DNA from: Geomobilimonas luticola
GTDB lineage: Bacteria > Desulfobacterota > Desulfuromonadia > Geobacterales > Geobacteraceae
Direction of reading: 5' to 3'
NCBI RefSeq assembly: GCF_018476905.1
Contig: NZ_JAHCVK010000001.1
Span: 248,001-312,000 of the forward strand
DNA: 64,000 nucleotides
The notes beneath the pieces are model-generated. The model was given only the letters and a program-made list of their open reading frames with translations. It searched no databases and was not told the origin of the DNA. Shown in pieces: positions 40,709 through 52,149 of this stretch (positions are counted from its first letter, which is position 1; the number at the start of each line of letters is the position of its first letter). A program made the translations under genes and the position numbers.

Positions 40709-41929
40709 TCATTTTTTCTTGTTGGCCTGCATGAGTGACTGAATCCGCATCCGCAAGCTGTTGATCTTGATGAACCCTTCGGCGTCGGCCTGGTTGTAGA
40801 CCTTGTCCTTCTCGAACGTGGCGAAGTCCAGGTTGAAGAGGGAGTCGGTCTCGGACTTGCGCCCGACAGTGCGGCAGTGCCCCTTGTAGAGCTTCAGGCG
40901 GGCCACACCGTTCACCGTTTTTTGCGAATCGTCGATAAGGGTCTGGAGCATGAGCCGTTCCGGGGAGAACCAGTAGCCTGCGTAGACCTGCCAGGCGTAC
41001 TGGGGGATGAGGGAGTCGCGAATCCGCAGCACCTCCCGGTCCATGGTGATCTGTTCAACCGCCATGTGGGCCTCGCGGAGGATGGTGCCCCCCGGGGTCT
41101 CGTAGACGCCCCGGGACTTCATCCCGACCGAGCGGTTCTCCAGCAGGTCAACCCGGCCGATGCCGTGCTGGCCGCCGATGTAGTTCAGATGGGCCAGGAG
41201 CTGCGCCGGGCTCATCTTTTCGCCATCCACCGCCACCGCGTTGCCGTTCCTGAACTCGATCTCCACGTACTGGGGCTTGTTGGGTGCCTTCTCCGGCTTG
41301 ACGGTGAGGACGTACATCTCTTCGGGCGCCTCAGCCCAGGTGTCCTCCAGGATGCCCCCCTCGAAGGAGATGTGGAGGAGGTTCCGATCGCTCGACCAGG
41401 GGCGCTTCTTGGTGATCGGGATCGGGATGCCGTTCTTCTTGGCGTAGGAGATCAGGGCTTGGCGGCTGTTGAGCTTCCACTCCCGCCACGGCGCGATGAC
41501 CGTGATGGCAGGGTCGAAGTGGTAGTAGCCGAGCTCGAAGCGGACCTGGTCGTTCCCCTTGCCGGTGGCGCCGTGGGAGACGGCGTCCGCCCCCTCGATC
41601 TTCGCGATTTCCATCTGCCGCTTGGCGATGAGCGGGCGGGCGATGGAGGTGCCGAGGAGGTAGTGCCCCTCGTAGATGGCATTGGCGCGGAACATGGGGT
41701 AGACGAAGTCACGGACGAACTCTTCCTTCAGGTCGTCGATGTAGACCTTGTCCGCGCCGGTTGCCAGGGCCTTGTCCCGGATCGGGGTCAGCTCGTCCCC
41801 CTGTCCCAGGTCGGCGGAAAAGGTGACCACCTGGCAGCCATACTCGTTCTTCAGCCACTTCAGGATGATGGAGGTATCCAGCCCGCCGGAATAGGCGAGG
41901 ACGATCTTTTTCACTTCTTTCTTGGCCAT
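40709..41929 (-). CDS. argG: Argininosuccinate synthase
   Basis: 406 residues from ATG 41929 (AAAAGGAGAG). Joins citrulline and aspartate with ATP. The PP-loop is [20 protein letters not shown]; further blocks are [36 protein letters not shown] and [20 protein letters not shown]. Full length; the ORF extends upstream to 41974 but lacks a binding site there. Confidence 0.97.
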   Translation of the reverse strand: MAKKEVKKIVLAYSGGLDTSIILKWLKNEYGCQVVTFSADLGQGDELTPIRDKALATGADKVYIDDLKEEFVRDFVYPMFRANAIYEGHYLLGTSIARPLIAKRQMEIAKIEGADAVSHGATGKGNDQVRFELGYYHFDPAITVIAPWREWKLNSRQALISYAKKNGIPIPITKKRPWSSDRNLLHISFEGGILEDTWAEAPEEMYVLTVKPEKAPNKPQYVEIEFRNGNAVAVDGEKMSPAQLLAHLNYIGGQHGIGRVDLLENRSVGMKSRGVYETPGGTILREAHMAVEQITMDREVLRIRDSLIPQYAWQVYAGYWFSPERLMLQTLIDDSQKTVNGVARLKLYKGHCRTVGRKSETDSLFNLDFATFEKDKVYNQADAEGFIKINSLRMRIQSLMQANKKK

Positions 41930-41965
41930 TACGCTCTCCTTTTCGTGTTTTTCATAAGACATATT

Positions 41966-42230
41966 CTGAGGCACGTCGATTTTTCGTCAGGTCAAGGCGC
42001 CCAAGGAAACCCGCGGAGGCCCTCACCCGGCCTTTGGCCACCCTCTCCCGGAGGAAGAGGATAACTGTATCCCTTCTCCCTTTGGGAGAAGGATAGGATG
42101 AGGAGCATTACGCCGTACAATTGCACTTGTGAAATTGGACTACGAAGGCGCCCCGAAGGGGGCGGCCGTCAGGCCGAGTCACAAGGAGTTTCCGCAGGGC
42201 AACGCTGAGATGGCGGAAAAGCGGCGTGCC
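41966..42230. repeat. Long hairpin element R4 interrupted by S3 (argF-argG gap)
   Basis: Left part GTCGATTTTTCGTCAGGTCA then AGGCGCCCAAGGAAACCCGC and GGAGG; S3 occupies 42013-42100. The right part resumes with TTACGCCGTACAATTGCACT, TGTGAAATTGGACTACGAAG, the GGCGCCCCGAAGGGGGCGGC block shared with R2, and ends GCGGAAAAGCGGCGTGCC. The S element therefore sits inside the R element. Confidence 0.7.
42013..42100. repeat. CTCTCCC repeat S3
   Basis: CCCTCACCCGGCCTTTGGCC then ACCCTCTCCCGGAGGAAGAG, GATAACTGTATCCCTTCTCC and CTTTGGGAGAAGGATAGGAT GAGG. Only a handful of differences from S2 (40092). Confidence 0.8.
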
Positions 42231-43141
42231 TAACCCATCAGGGTGGCCATGATGGCTTTTTGTATATGCAGTCTGTTCTCCGCCTCGTCCCAGACCGCCG
42301 AATGGGGACCCTCGATGACGTCGTCAGCAATCTCCTCCCCCCGGTGGGCGGGGAGACAGTGGAGCACCATGCAGTTCCCCCTGGCCAGGTTGACGAGGGA
42401 CTCGTCCAGCTGGTAGCCGGCGAACGCCTTTTCCCGCTCCTTCTGCTCCGCCTCCTGCCCCATGCTGGCCCAGACGTCGGTGTTGAGGACATCGGCGTCC
42501 TTTACCGCCTCTTTCGGGTCGCCGGTCAGGGTGATCCTGCCGGGAGCCTTGGCCTGCGCCCACGCCATCACCTGCGCGTCCGGCTCGTACCCCTTCGGGC
42601 AGGCGAGGGCAAGGTCGAAGCCGAAGATTGCCGCCGCCTCGATCCAGGTATTGGCCATGTTGTTGCCGTCCCCCACCCAGGCGATCTTGAGCCCTTCATA
42701 GCTCCCCCGCGCCTCGATGACCGTGAAGAGGTCAGCCATGATCTGGCAGGGGTGGAACAGGTCGGTGAGGCCGTTGATCACCGGCACGGAACTGTATCGG
42801 GCGAACTCGTCCACGATCTCCTGGCCGAAGGTGCGGATCATCACCCCGTCGCAGTAGCGTGCCAGGATCCGGGCCGTGTCCTTGATCGGCTCCCCCCGCC
42901 CCATCTGGGAGGTGCCGGAGGAGATGAAGAGGCCATGGCCGCCCAGTTGGTAGATACCCACCTCGAAGGAGATCCGGGTCCGGGTGGAAGACTTCTCGAA
43001 GATCATGGCGAGGGCCTTCCCCTTGAGGAGATGGTGCTCAACCCCCTTCTTCTGCTTCGCCTTGAGGTCCCGGGTCAGGGTGAACAGGTCGTCCAGCTCC
43101 CCCTTGGTAAAGTCGCTCAGTTTGAGAAAATGGTTCTGCAT
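42230..43141 (-). CDS. argF: Ornithine carbamoyltransferase
   Basis: 303 residues. Carbamoyl phosphate binding is at FEKSSTRTRISFEVGIYQLG (STRTR), with the ornithine-side motif NCMVLHCLPAHRGEEI (HCLP). DLFHPCQIMADLFTV also fits. The start MQNHFLKLSDFTKGELDDLF is typical. Its stop lies at the edge of R4, 19 bases below argD's end on the same strand. Confidence 0.97.
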   Translation of the reverse strand: MQNHFLKLSDFTKGELDDLFTLTRDLKAKQKKGVEHHLLKGKALAMIFEKSSTRTRISFEVGIYQLGGHGLFISSGTSQMGRGEPIKDTARILARYCDGVMIRTFGQEIVDEFARYSSVPVINGLTDLFHPCQIMADLFTVIEARGSYEGLKIAWVGDGNNMANTWIEAAAIFGFDLALACPKGYEPDAQVMAWAQAKAPGRITLTGDPKEAVKDADVLNTDVWASMGQEAEQKEREKAFAGYQLDESLVNLARGNCMVLHCLPAHRGEEIADDVIEGPHSAVWDEAENRLHIQKAIMATLMG

Positions 43142-43160
43142 CGTCCGTCCTTGTCCCCTC

Positions 43161-44357
43161 TCAGGGGGTTATTTCCGCCAGGATGCCGTCGAGGATCACG
43201 ATCATCCGGTCAATTTCCTGCTTGGTCACCACGAGGGGGGGAACGAAACGGAGCACCGTATCGTGGGTCACGTTGAGGAGCACTCCTCGCTCCAGTCCCT
43301 TCTTCACGATGTCTCCGGCGGGAAAGGCGAGGCCCATGCCGATCATGAGGCCGATGCCGCGCACCTCGGTGATGAAGGGGTATTTCCCCTTGAGCGCTTC
43401 AAGTTCACCCAGGAGGTAGTCGCCGATCTCCTCGGTCCGGTTGAGGATCCCCTCCTCCAGAATGGTCCTAACCGTCGCCACTGCCGCCGCGGTTACGAGG
43501 GGGTTACCGCCGAAGGTTGAGCCGTGGGTGCCGGGCGAGAAGGCGACCGCTACCTCGTCCCGCGCCAGCATGGTGCCGATGGGGGCGCCGCCGGCCAGCG
43601 CCTTGGCCAGGGTCATGATGTCGGGGGTGACGCCGAAATGTTCATGGGCGAAGAGCTTGCCGGTCCGCCCCATCCCCACCTGGACCTCGTCGAAGATGAA
43701 GAGCAGGTTGTGCTCGTCGCAGATCTGCCGCACTGCCTGGAAATAGCCGGGGGACGGGACGTTCACCCCTCCTTCCCCCTGGATCGGCTCCAGCATCACC
43801 GCGCAGGTATTGGGGGAGATGGCAGCCTTGAGGGCCGGCACGTCGTCGAAGGGAACATGCCGGAAGCCGTGGAGGAGCGGGTCGAAGAACTTCTGCACCT
43901 TCTCCTGGCCGGTGGCGGAAACGGTCGCCATGGTCCGCCCGTGGAACGACTCGGCAGCGGTGATGATCTCATAGCGGTTCTCGCCGTACTTCTCGCGGCT
44001 GTACTTCCTGGCCAGCTTGATGGCCGCCTCGTTGGCCTCGGCGCCGCTGTTGCAGAAAAACGCCTTGTCGGCGAAGGAGTGGCTACAGAGCAGCTCCGCC
44101 AGCTCGATCTGCTGGGGAATATTATAGTAATTGGAGCAGTGAATGAGGGTCGCCGCCTGCTGCTGCAGGGCCGCCACCACCTTGGGATGGCAGTGCCCCA
44201 GGTTGTTGACCGCCACCCCCGCCAGGAAATCCAGGTATTCCTTCCCGTCCGCATCCCAGAGCCGGCACCCCTCCCCCCGCACCGGGACGAGGGGGTAGCG
44301 GCCGTAGGTCTTCATGACATACTTGTCAGCTTTGGCAATCCATTCAGCGGAATTCAT
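43161..44357 (-). CDS. argD: Acetylornithine aminotransferase
   Basis: 398 residues, PLP fold type I, subgroup II. FFCNSGAEANEAAIKLARKY binds the cofactor, LLFIFDEVQVGMGRTGKLFA carries the pyridine-binding aspartate, and DIMTLAKALAGGAPIGTMLA carries the Schiff-base lysine. Full length. Uses N-acetylglutamate semialdehyde; argD enzymes also often serve succinyl-diaminopimelate, but here dapL makes that unnecessary. Confidence 0.96.
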   Translation of the reverse strand: MNSAEWIAKADKYVMKTYGRYPLVPVRGEGCRLWDADGKEYLDFLAGVAVNNLGHCHPKVVAALQQQAATLIHCSNYYNIPQQIELAELLCSHSFADKAFFCNSGAEANEAAIKLARKYSREKYGENRYEIITAAESFHGRTMATVSATGQEKVQKFFDPLLHGFRHVPFDDVPALKAAISPNTCAVMLEPIQGEGGVNVPSPGYFQAVRQICDEHNLLFIFDEVQVGMGRTGKLFAHEHFGVTPDIMTLAKALAGGAPIGTMLARDEVAVAFSPGTHGSTFGGNPLVTAAAVATVRTILEEGILNRTEEIGDYLLGELEALKGKYPFITEVRGIGLMIGMGLAFPAGDIVKKGLERGVLLNVTHDTVLRFVPPLVVTKQEIDRMIVILDGILAEITP

Positions 44358-44374
44358 TTTTTCGTACCTTTCGT

Positions 44375-44490
44375 GAAACGCGAATTTTTCGCAAGATCAA
44401 GGCTGTCGAAGGCCAGCGCGGAGGCCTAGCAGCGCTAGGCCGCACAAGCTGGCCTGAAGACTTACGCAGATATTGCGGAAAAGGCGCGTT

Positions 44491-44492
<2 letters not shown>
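44375..44492. repeat. Long hairpin element R5 (argB-argD gap), the most complete copy
   Basis: Outer arms GAAACGCG (44375-44382) and CGCGTTTC (44485-44492); then TTTTTCGCAA against TTGCGGAAAA, GGCCAGC (44411) against GCTGGCC (44448), and a perfect inner hairpin GGCCTAGC-AGC-GCTAGGCC (44423-44441). Nested arms allow almost the full 118 bases to fold. The argB stop codon is inside the right arm. Confidence 0.8.
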
Positions 44493-45469
<977 letters not shown>

Positions 45470-45523
45470 TAGCAAAGAGGGGTTAGCACTGCAGGTGGAA
45501 CCGGTGGACATGGGAGGAGCGTG

Positions 45524-46648
45524 TCAGGGCTGCTGAGGGGATTGCGCCGGAAGGGTGATGGTGACCCGGGTGCCGCGCCCCGGTTCACTCTCCATGGTAA
45601 TGGTGCCGCCATGGAGGCGGACGAACTGGCGCGCGTAGTAGAGGCCGAGACCGAACCCGCGGATCTGGCCGGTCTTGGCGATGTCCACCTGGTAGAACTT
45701 CTCGAACACCTTGGGGAGCTCCTCACGGGCAATCCCTTCCCCTCCGTCCTCCACGGTGATCCGGCAGAGATCGCCGTCCCGCGTAAGGGAAATGACCACG
45801 CTCCCCGTCTCCCGGGAAAACTTGTAGGCATTGTCGATCACCTGCTTGATGGCAAAGGAGATCTTTTCCCGGTCAAAGAGGAACTCGGGGAGCGGTTCGA
45901 GGTCAAAGCGGGTTTCCACCCCCGGCCTGCGGGGGACCTCCCTGGATGACTGGAGGGCCTCCATGATCAGGTCGCCGAGCAGGACCGGTTCGAGCCTGAG
46001 TCCCCCCGTGTCCATCACCCGCGTGAAGGCGAGGAGATCGGCCACCAGCCGCTCCAGGTAGCACGACTCTTCGTAGACCAGCCCCAGGTTGCGACGGCTT
46101 TCCGGATTGTCGGGATCGTACACCCCGCCGGACAGGTTCTGGAGGAAGAGGGAAATGGACGTGATGGGGGTGCGGAACTTGTGGGAGATGAGGGAGAGGA
46201 AGTTGGACTTGAGTCGGTCCAGGTTCCTGAGGTTGGCTACCTCTTCCTTGAGGGCCTTCTTGTCCAGCGCCTTGTCCACGGCGGTCTTGAGTTGGAGAAG
46301 GTTGAGCGGCTTGGAGATGAAATCGTCCGCATCCGCCTTGAGGGCATTGAGGATGATCTCCTTCTCGGCAAAGCCGGTCATGACGATGACCACGAGCGTC
46401 GGGTCCATCTCCTTGAGCCGCTTCAGGAGTTCGATGCCGGTCATTCTCGGCATCATGACGTCGGTAAGGACGACGTCGACCCCTCCCCTGGCGAATATCT
46501 CCAGCGCCTCCTCGCCATTACCCGCCTGCAGCACCGTGTACCCCTTGAGGGCCTTGCTGCAGAGATCGCGAATGATCGCCTCATCGTCCACGATCAGTAT
46601 GGACCGGGATACCTGGTCTCCGGCGGGCTGTTGACTCGTTTCAGTCAT
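45524..46648 (-). CDS. Response regulator-histidine kinase hybrid
   Basis: 374 residues from ATG 46648. A REC domain comes first (SILIVDDEAIIRDL; phospho-acceptor Asp in VVLTDVMMPRMTG; Lys in FISKPLNLLQ), then a coiled coil, HisKA (LSLISHKFRTPITSISLFLQ) and HATPase (VIDNAYKFSRETG, VEDGGEGI, GFGLGLYYARQFV). REC-before-kinase order suggests it is itself controlled by phosphotransfer from another kinase. There are no membrane helices, so it is cytoplasmic. It follows alaS by 26 bases and probably shares its transcript. Confidence 0.9.
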   Translation of the reverse strand: MTETSQQPAGDQVSRSILIVDDEAIIRDLCSKALKGYTVLQAGNGEEALEIFARGGVDVVLTDVMMPRMTGIELLKRLKEMDPTLVVIVMTGFAEKEIILNALKADADDFISKPLNLLQLKTAVDKALDKKALKEEVANLRNLDRLKSNFLSLISHKFRTPITSISLFLQNLSGGVYDPDNPESRRNLGLVYEESCYLERLVADLLAFTRVMDTGGLRLEPVLLGDLIMEALQSSREVPRRPGVETRFDLEPLPEFLFDREKISFAIKQVIDNAYKFSRETGSVVISLTRDGDLCRITVEDGGEGIAREELPKVFEKFYQVDIAKTGQIRGFGLGLYYARQFVRLHGGTITMESEPGRGTRVTITLPAQSPQQP

Positions 46649-46674
46649 GGGCGCTCTCGTCGTGTACACCGTTG

Positions 46675-49317
46675 TCAGGCGGAGGTGGCGCTGATGAGAT
46701 CATATGCCTTCTGCAGGGCGTCGGCCAGCTGCTCCGGACGGCTGCCGCCGGCTTGCGCCAGCTCGGGTTTTCCGCCACCGCTGCCGCCGATGAGGGGAGC
46801 GAGGGACTTGATCAGATCACCCGCCCTGTACCGGCCTGTCAGGTCCCGGGAAACGGCGACCAGCAAGTTTGCCTTGCCGTCACCGGTGGAGCCGAGTACC
46901 ACGATCCCCGATCCGAGACGCTCCTTGAGGTTGTCGGACAACTCTCGCAGCCCCTTCGGATCAGCCCCCTTGACCTCGGCGGCAAGGACTTTCACGCCGC
47001 CGACCTCCTTCACCCCTGCCAGGAGATCGGCCGCCGCGCCGGCGTTCAGCCGCGCCTGGAGAGTCTCGATCTCCCGCTGCAGCTCCTTCTGCCGGGAGAG
47101 GAGGCGCTCCAGCTTCTCGATGGGGCTTCCCCCCTCGGCTTTCACCATGGCCGCCACCCGCTGCAGGTCATCCTCGAGTTGCTGGACATGGGAGATGGCA
47201 CCCGTGCCGGTAAGGGCCTCTATCCGCCGAACCCCGGCGGCGATCCCGCTCTCGGAGAGGATCTTGAACAGGCCAATGTCGCCGGCCGCGGTGACATGGG
47301 TGCCGCCGCACAGCTCGGTGCTCACATCCCCCACCGCCACAACCCGGACCCGCTCCCCGTACTTCTCGCCGAAAAGGGCAGTGGCGCCGCTCGCCATCGC
47401 CTCGGCGGTGGTCATCTCCTGGGAGTCCACCGGGGCATTGGCCATGATGTAACCGTTCACCAGTTCCTCCACCCGCCGCAACTCGTCGGTGGTGACTGCA
47501 GAGAAGTGGGTGAAGTCGAAGCGGAGACGGTCGTGCTCCACCAGGGAGCCGGCCTGTTTCACGTGGTCTCCCAGGACCTGGCGGAGAGCCGACTGGAGGA
47601 GGTGGGTCGCCGTGTGGTTGCGGGCAGTCGCCAGCCGTTCGGGAACCATCACCCGCAGATCAACAGCGTCGCCGACCCGTAGGGACCCGTCTTTCACCAC
47701 GGCCCGGTGGACGATCAGGTCCGGATAGGGCCGCAGTGCCGTCGTCACCTCCAGGTGGGCGCTGCCGCTGGAGATGGTCCCCCGGTCACCTTCCTGCCCC
47801 CCCGAGGCGCCGTAGAAGGGAGTCTTGTCGGTGACCACATCCACCACGTCGCCGCTGTTCGCCTCGCCGACCGCTTCACCTCCCCGGATAAGGGCGGAGA
47901 CCACGCCGTAGGTGGTCTGTTCGTCGTAGCCGGTGAAGATGGAGCGGAGCCCCTGGCCGTGGAGGGATTTGTACACCTCGGCGATCCCCTCTTCTCCCGA
48001 TCCCTTCCAGTTTTCCCGGGCCTGGTTCCGCTGGCGCTCCATGGCGAGGGCGAATCCGTCCTCGTCCACGGTCATCCCCTCGGCGGCGATGATATCGGCC
48101 GTCAGGTCGACGGGGAACCCGAAGGTATCGTAGAGACGGAAGACCGCCTCGCCGGGGAGAACGGTCTGGCCGGACTTCTTGAGATTCGCAACCTCATCGT
48201 TGAGGATGGCGAGTCCCCGGTCGAGGGTCTCGGCAAAGCGCTCCTCCTCCGCCAGGATAACCTTCTTGATATAGCTCTCCCGTTCCAGCAGTTCAGGGAA
48301 AGCCTCGCCCAGCAGGGTGTTGACGGCATCAACCGTCCGGTAGAGGATCGGTTCGGCGAAACCGAGCATCTTGGCATGACGGGCGGCGCGGCGCATGATG
48401 CGGCGCAGCACGTAACCACGTCCCTCATTGCTCGGCAGCGCCCCGTCACAGATCAGGAAGGTGACGGCCCGGGCATGGTCGGCAATGACCCGCATGGAGA
48501 CGGAATCCCGCTCGTCCGCCCCGTACTGCTTGCCGGAAAGCCTGGCTACGAACTGGATGATCCCCTGGAGGAGGTCGGTATCATAGTTGGAGGTGACCCC
48601 CTGCATGACGGTGCAGATCCGCTCCAGCCCCATGCCGGTGTCGACGGAGGGCTTGGGGAGGGGGGTCAGGGTACCGTCGGCGGAACGGTTGAACTGCATG
48701 AAGACGTTGTTCCATATCTCCATGTACCGGTCACAGTCGCATCCCACCGCGCAGGTCGGGCTGCCGCAGCCGGTGCCGGGACCGTTGTCCCAGAATATCT
48801 CGGAGCAGGGACCGCAGGGGCCCGTATCACCCATGGACCAGAAATTGTCCTTCTCGCCGAAGCGGTAGATCCGTTCCCGCGGCACCCCTTCCTGGAGATG
48901 CCAGATGTCGGCCGCCTCGTCGTCGTCCTGGTAGACGGTGACATAGAGGCGGTCCTTGTCCAGGCCGAGATCCCTGGTGAGGAACTCCCAGGCGAAAGCG
49001 ATAGCCTCCTTCTTGAAGTAGTCGCCGAAGGAGAAATTGCCGAGCATCTCGAAAAACGTGTGGTGGCGCGCCGTCCGGCCCACGTTCTCCAGGTCGTTGT
49101 GCTTGCCGCCGGCCCGGACGCACTTCTGGGAGCTGCACGCCCGGACGTAGTCCCGCTTTTCGAGCCCGAGGAAGCAGTCTTTGAACTGGTTCATCCCCGC
49201 GTTAGTGAAGAGAAGGGTCGGATCGTTATGGGGAATAAGGCTGGAACTGGCCACCACCGCATGGCCCCGCTCCTGGAAGTAGCGGAGAAAACGCGCTCTG
49301 ATCTCTTTTCCTGTCAT
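46675..49317 (-). CDS. alaS: Alanyl-tRNA synthetase
   Basis: 880 residues from ATG 49317 (AGGGG upstream). The catalytic class II core begins [20 protein letters not shown] and [15 protein letters not shown]; an editing domain carries [20 protein letters not shown] and [15 protein letters not shown] (zinc ligands), and the C-Ala oligomerisation domain is at about 750-880. Full length. Starts just below the recX terminator. Confidence 0.98.
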   Translation of the reverse strand: MTGKEIRARFLRYFQERGHAVVASSSLIPHNDPTLLFTNAGMNQFKDCFLGLEKRDYVRACSSQKCVRAGGKHNDLENVGRTARHHTFFEMLGNFSFGDYFKKEAIAFAWEFLTRDLGLDKDRLYVTVYQDDDEAADIWHLQEGVPRERIYRFGEKDNFWSMGDTGPCGPCSEIFWDNGPGTGCGSPTCAVGCDCDRYMEIWNNVFMQFNRSADGTLTPLPKPSVDTGMGLERICTVMQGVTSNYDTDLLQGIIQFVARLSGKQYGADERDSVSMRVIADHARAVTFLICDGALPSNEGRGYVLRRIMRRAARHAKMLGFAEPILYRTVDAVNTLLGEAFPELLERESYIKKVILAEEERFAETLDRGLAILNDEVANLKKSGQTVLPGEAVFRLYDTFGFPVDLTADIIAAEGMTVDEDGFALAMERQRNQARENWKGSGEEGIAEVYKSLHGQGLRSIFTGYDEQTTYGVVSALIRGGEAVGEANSGDVVDVVTDKTPFYGASGGQEGDRGTISSGSAHLEVTTALRPYPDLIVHRAVVKDGSLRVGDAVDLRVMVPERLATARNHTATHLLQSALRQVLGDHVKQAGSLVEHDRLRFDFTHFSAVTTDELRRVEELVNGYIMANAPVDSQEMTTAEAMASGATALFGEKYGERVRVVAVGDVSTELCGGTHVTAAGDIGLFKILSESGIAAGVRRIEALTGTGAISHVQQLEDDLQRVAAMVKAEGGSPIEKLERLLSRQKELQREIETLQARLNAGAAADLLAGVKEVGGVKVLAAEVKGADPKGLRELSDNLKERLGSGIVVLGSTGDGKANLLVAVSRDLTGRYRAGDLIKSLAPLIGGSGGGKPELAQAGGSRPEQLADALQKAYDLISATSA

Positions 49318-49342
49318 GCACACCCCTGCTTAGAAAATAGTA

Positions 49343-49368
49343 AAAAAAGGCTGCCGGTCCGGCAGCTC
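49343..49368 (-). terminator. Terminator of the larB-...-recX transcript
   Basis: On the minus strand, GCTGCCGG-A-CCGGCAGC (49366-49350) then seven U. It immediately follows the recX stop. Confidence 0.9.
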
Positions 49369-49830
49369 TCACTCATTGTCCCGCAACACCCTGAACAGCA
49401 GCCCGGCTGAAAAGCCGCGCCGCTGCAGATACCCCATGACCCGCCGCCGGTCACGGTCCGACGCCGTCAGCGGATCGAAGGCGGGGAATTTCCGGGCCAG
49501 GATCTCCCTGACCAGTTCCCGCTCGTCGTTGTGAGCTGCGATCCCGGCCAGGGTCTCCGCAACGATCTCGGGAGAAAACCCCCGCCGCGTCAGTTCCATG
49601 CGCAGCTTCGGGCCGAAGCCCCGGCCGCTGCGCACCGCCGACTCTGCCCACTGGCGGGCGGAGCGCCGGTCATCCAGATATCCCAGATCCTTGAGCCGGG
49701 CGACAACCCCATCCTGGACCGCACCCTGGTATTCCCGGTCCCCCAGCTTGCGACGCAGTTCGGCCTCGCTGTGGTCGCGCCGTGAAAGTATCCGCAGCGC
49801 GGCGGCAAAGGCCTGCTGCGCCTGGTCCAT
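49369..49830 (-). CDS. recX: RecA regulator RecX
   Basis: 153 residues made of three-helix repeats: ALRILSRRDHSEAELRRKLG, LKDLGYLDDRRSARQWAESA and VMGYLQRRGFSAGLLFRVL. It binds RecA filaments and limits their extension. The ORF starts one base after the pilT stop region (pilT ends at 49832), so it is coupled to pilT-recA. Confidence 0.93.
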   Translation of the reverse strand: MDQAQQAFAAALRILSRRDHSEAELRRKLGDREYQGAVQDGVVARLKDLGYLDDRRSARQWAESAVRSGRGFGPKLRMELTRRGFSPEIVAETLAGIAAHNDERELVREILARKFPAFDPLTASDRDRRRVMGYLQRRGFSAGLLFRVLRDNE

Positions 49831-49831
49831 G

Positions 49832-50986
49832 TCAGTACTTGTCCACCTTCAGGCTGTCCCCTTCGCCATCCCCTCCACCTTCGCCGCCAAACTGGTCCCA
49901 GGTGGAGTTTGAGGTGGACGAAATGCCGGACACCTTGAGGGCGAAGTCGTCGGGGTTGCTCGACTGGCGCAGCGCCTCTTCGTAGGTAATCAGCTTCCCC
50001 GTATAGAGTTGCATGAGGGACTGGTCGAAGGTCTGCATACCGTAGGAGACGAACCCCTGGGCAATCGCATCCGGGATCTGCTTGGTCTTTTCCTTGTCGT
50101 CGATGCATTCGCGGATCCGGGCGGTGCCGATCATTACCTCGACGGCAGGCACCCGCCCCTTGCCGTCGGCCCGGGGAACGAGGCGCTGGGAGACGACCCC
50201 CTTGATGACGCTGGAAAGCTGCATCCGGATCTGCCGCTGGTGGAAGGGGGGGAACACGGAAATGATCCGGTTGATGGTTTCGGCGGCATCCAGGGTGTGG
50301 AGAGTTGACATGACGAGGTGCCCGGTTTCGGAGGCGGTCAGCGCGGTCTCGATGGTTTCCAGGTCGCGCATCTCCCCCACAAGGATGACATCCGGATCCT
50401 GGCGCAGGGCGCTCCGGAGGGCGTTGCCGAACGAGGCGGTGTCGAACCCCACCTCCCGCTGGCTGACGATGCTCTTCTTGTCCTTGTGCAGGTACTCCAC
50501 CGGGTCCTCGACGGTGATGACGTTGCAGGTCCGGTTGTCGTTGATGTAGTCGATCATGGACGCCAGGGTGGTGGACTTGCCGCTCCCCGTCGTTCCGGTA
50601 ACCAGAAGCAGGCCGCGCTCCTCCAGGGCGAGCTTCTTGAGGACCGGCGGCAGGTTGAGGGAGTCGATGGAAGGGATGCCGAAGGGTATGGAACGGAGCA
50701 CCATGGCGACGCTCCCCCGCTGGGAGTAGACGCTGACCCGGAAACGCCCCAATCCCGGCACACCATACGCCAGGTCGGTCTCGTAGCTCTCGTCGAACTG
50801 CTTCTTCTGCTTTTCGCTCATGATCCCGTAGGCCATGTCGGCAACCATTTCGGGAGAGAGCCGGGGGGCATTGGGGATAGGGCGCAGCTTGCCGTCGATC
50901 CGGACGATGGGGGGAAGGCCGGATTTGATGTGCACATCGGAGCCGCGCGCCTTGACGGCAATGGTCAGTATCTCGTTAAGGTCCAT
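49832..50986 (-). CDS. pilT: Type IV pilus retraction ATPase PilT
   Basis: 384 residues. Walker A is LVTGTTGSGKSTTLASMIDY near residue 130, with the Asp box TVEDPVEYLH, Walker B (ILVGEMRDLETIETALTASE) and His box (HLVMSTLHTLDAAETI). The PilT-specific AIRE-like C-terminal motif is replaced by SSNPDDFALKV and a long Gly/Asp-rich tail. Drives pilus depolymerisation. Four bases after recA. Confidence 0.95.
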   Translation of the reverse strand: MDLNEILTIAVKARGSDVHIKSGLPPIVRIDGKLRPIPNAPRLSPEMVADMAYGIMSEKQKKQFDESYETDLAYGVPGLGRFRVSVYSQRGSVAMVLRSIPFGIPSIDSLNLPPVLKKLALEERGLLLVTGTTGSGKSTTLASMIDYINDNRTCNVITVEDPVEYLHKDKKSIVSQREVGFDTASFGNALRSALRQDPDVILVGEMRDLETIETALTASETGHLVMSTLHTLDAAETINRIISVFPPFHQRQIRMQLSSVIKGVVSQRLVPRADGKGRVPAVEVMIGTARIRECIDDKEKTKQIPDAIAQGFVSYGMQTFDQSLMQLYTGKLITYEEALRQSSNPDDFALKVSGISSTSNSTWDQFGGEGGGDGEGDSLKVDKY

Positions 50987-50989
50987 GGT

Positions 50990-52006
50990 TTACGCCTTCG
51001 CTTCGGCGGCCGCGCCCCGGGAAAGCCCCAGCTCGCCGAGCAGCCTGGTTTCGATCTCCGTGACCAGTTCCGGGTGCTCCTTGAGGAACAGCCGGGAGTT
51101 CTCGCGCCCCTGGCCGATCCGTTCCTTGCCGTAGGAGAACCAGGCGCCGCTCTTCTCGATAATGTTCTTCTCCACCGCCATGTCGAGGATATCCCCCTCG
51201 CGGGAGATCCCTTCGCCATAGAGAATGTCGAACTCAACCTCCCGGAAGGGGGGGGCTACCTTGTTCTTTACCACCTTGACCCGGGTCCGCGACCCGATGA
51301 CGTCGTTCCCCTGCTTGAGGCTGGCGATCTTCCGGATGTCCATACGTACCGACGCGTAGAACTTGAGGGCGTTCCCCCCCGTCGTCGTTTCCGGGTTGCC
51401 GAACATCACCCCGATCTTCATCCGGATCTGGTTGATGAAGATCACGCAGCAGTTGGACTTGGAGATGATGGCGGTGAGCTTGCGCAGGGCCTGGGACATG
51501 AGGCGGGCCTGGAGCCCCATGTGGGAGTCTCCCATGTCACCTTCGATCTCGGCCTTGGGAACGAGGGCCGCCACCGAGTCGATGACCAGCACGTCGATGG
51601 CGCCGCTTCTCACCAGGGTTTCCGCTATCTCAAGGGCCTGTTCCCCCGTGTCCGGCTGGGAAACGAGGAGGTCGTCGGTCCGGACCCCCAGTTTGCGGGC
51701 GTAACCGATATCCAGGGCGTGCTCGGCATCCACGAAAGCGGCGATTCCCCCCTGTTTCTGGGCCTCCGCCACGATGTGGAGGGCGAGGGTCGTCTTCCCC
51801 GACGATTCGGGACCGAATATCTCCATGATCCTCCCCCGGGGAACCCCGCCGACGCCGAGGGCCATGTCGAGGGAGATGGCGCCGGTGGATATGGCAGCGA
51901 TATCCGGCAACGGCTCTTCTTTTCCGAGCCGCATGATGGCACCTTTGCCGAACTGTTTCTCTATCTGGCTCAACGCCAGGTCGATCGCCTTCTCTCTATC
52001 CTGCAT
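50990..52006 (-). CDS. recA: Recombinase RecA
   Basis: 338 residues from ATG 52006 (GAGGAGG). Visible: [15 protein letters not shown], Walker [12 protein letters not shown] near residue 66, [40 protein letters not shown], and [20 protein letters not shown] (DNA-binding loop 2). Complete. The frame continues upstream to 52189 but carries no binding site. An unusual palindrome lies 70 bases upstream (52076). Confidence 0.98.
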   Translation of the reverse strand: MQDREKAIDLALSQIEKQFGKGAIMRLGKEEPLPDIAAISTGAISLDMALGVGGVPRGRIMEIFGPESSGKTTLALHIVAEAQKQGGIAAFVDAEHALDIGYARKLGVRTDDLLVSQPDTGEQALEIAETLVRSGAIDVLVIDSVAALVPKAEIEGDMGDSHMGLQARLMSQALRKLTAIISKSNCCVIFINQIRMKIGVMFGNPETTTGGNALKFYASVRMDIRKIASLKQGNDVIGSRTRVKVVKNKVAPPFREVEFDILYGEGISREGDILDMAVEKNIIEKSGAWFSYGKERIGQGRENSRLFLKEHPELVTEIETRLLGELGLSRGAAAEAKA

Positions 52007-52075
52007 GTACTTTGCCTCCTCGGTTTGAATAGATGTCCGCCCGACCATCCTGACTGGCAGAAACGTAGCCACAGA

Positions 52076-52095
52076 TAGTTTCCGGATGGAAACTA
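52076..52095. promoter_or_regulatory. Palindrome upstream of recA
   Basis: TAGTTTCC-GGAT-GGAAACTA, a perfect 8-bp inverted repeat, 70 bases before the recA start. It does not match the GGTT-type LexA site reported for Geobacter, so an alternative operator is possible. Confidence 0.4.
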
Positions 52096-52149
52096 GCATA
52101 GTTAGCACGCTATTTTCAACATTATCTTTACTGGCATGGGGGAGAACGG

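Noticed and set aside
47707-49410. 567-codon plus-strand frame opposite alaS
   Set aside because: Shadow of alaS, which is complete and conserved on the minus strand.
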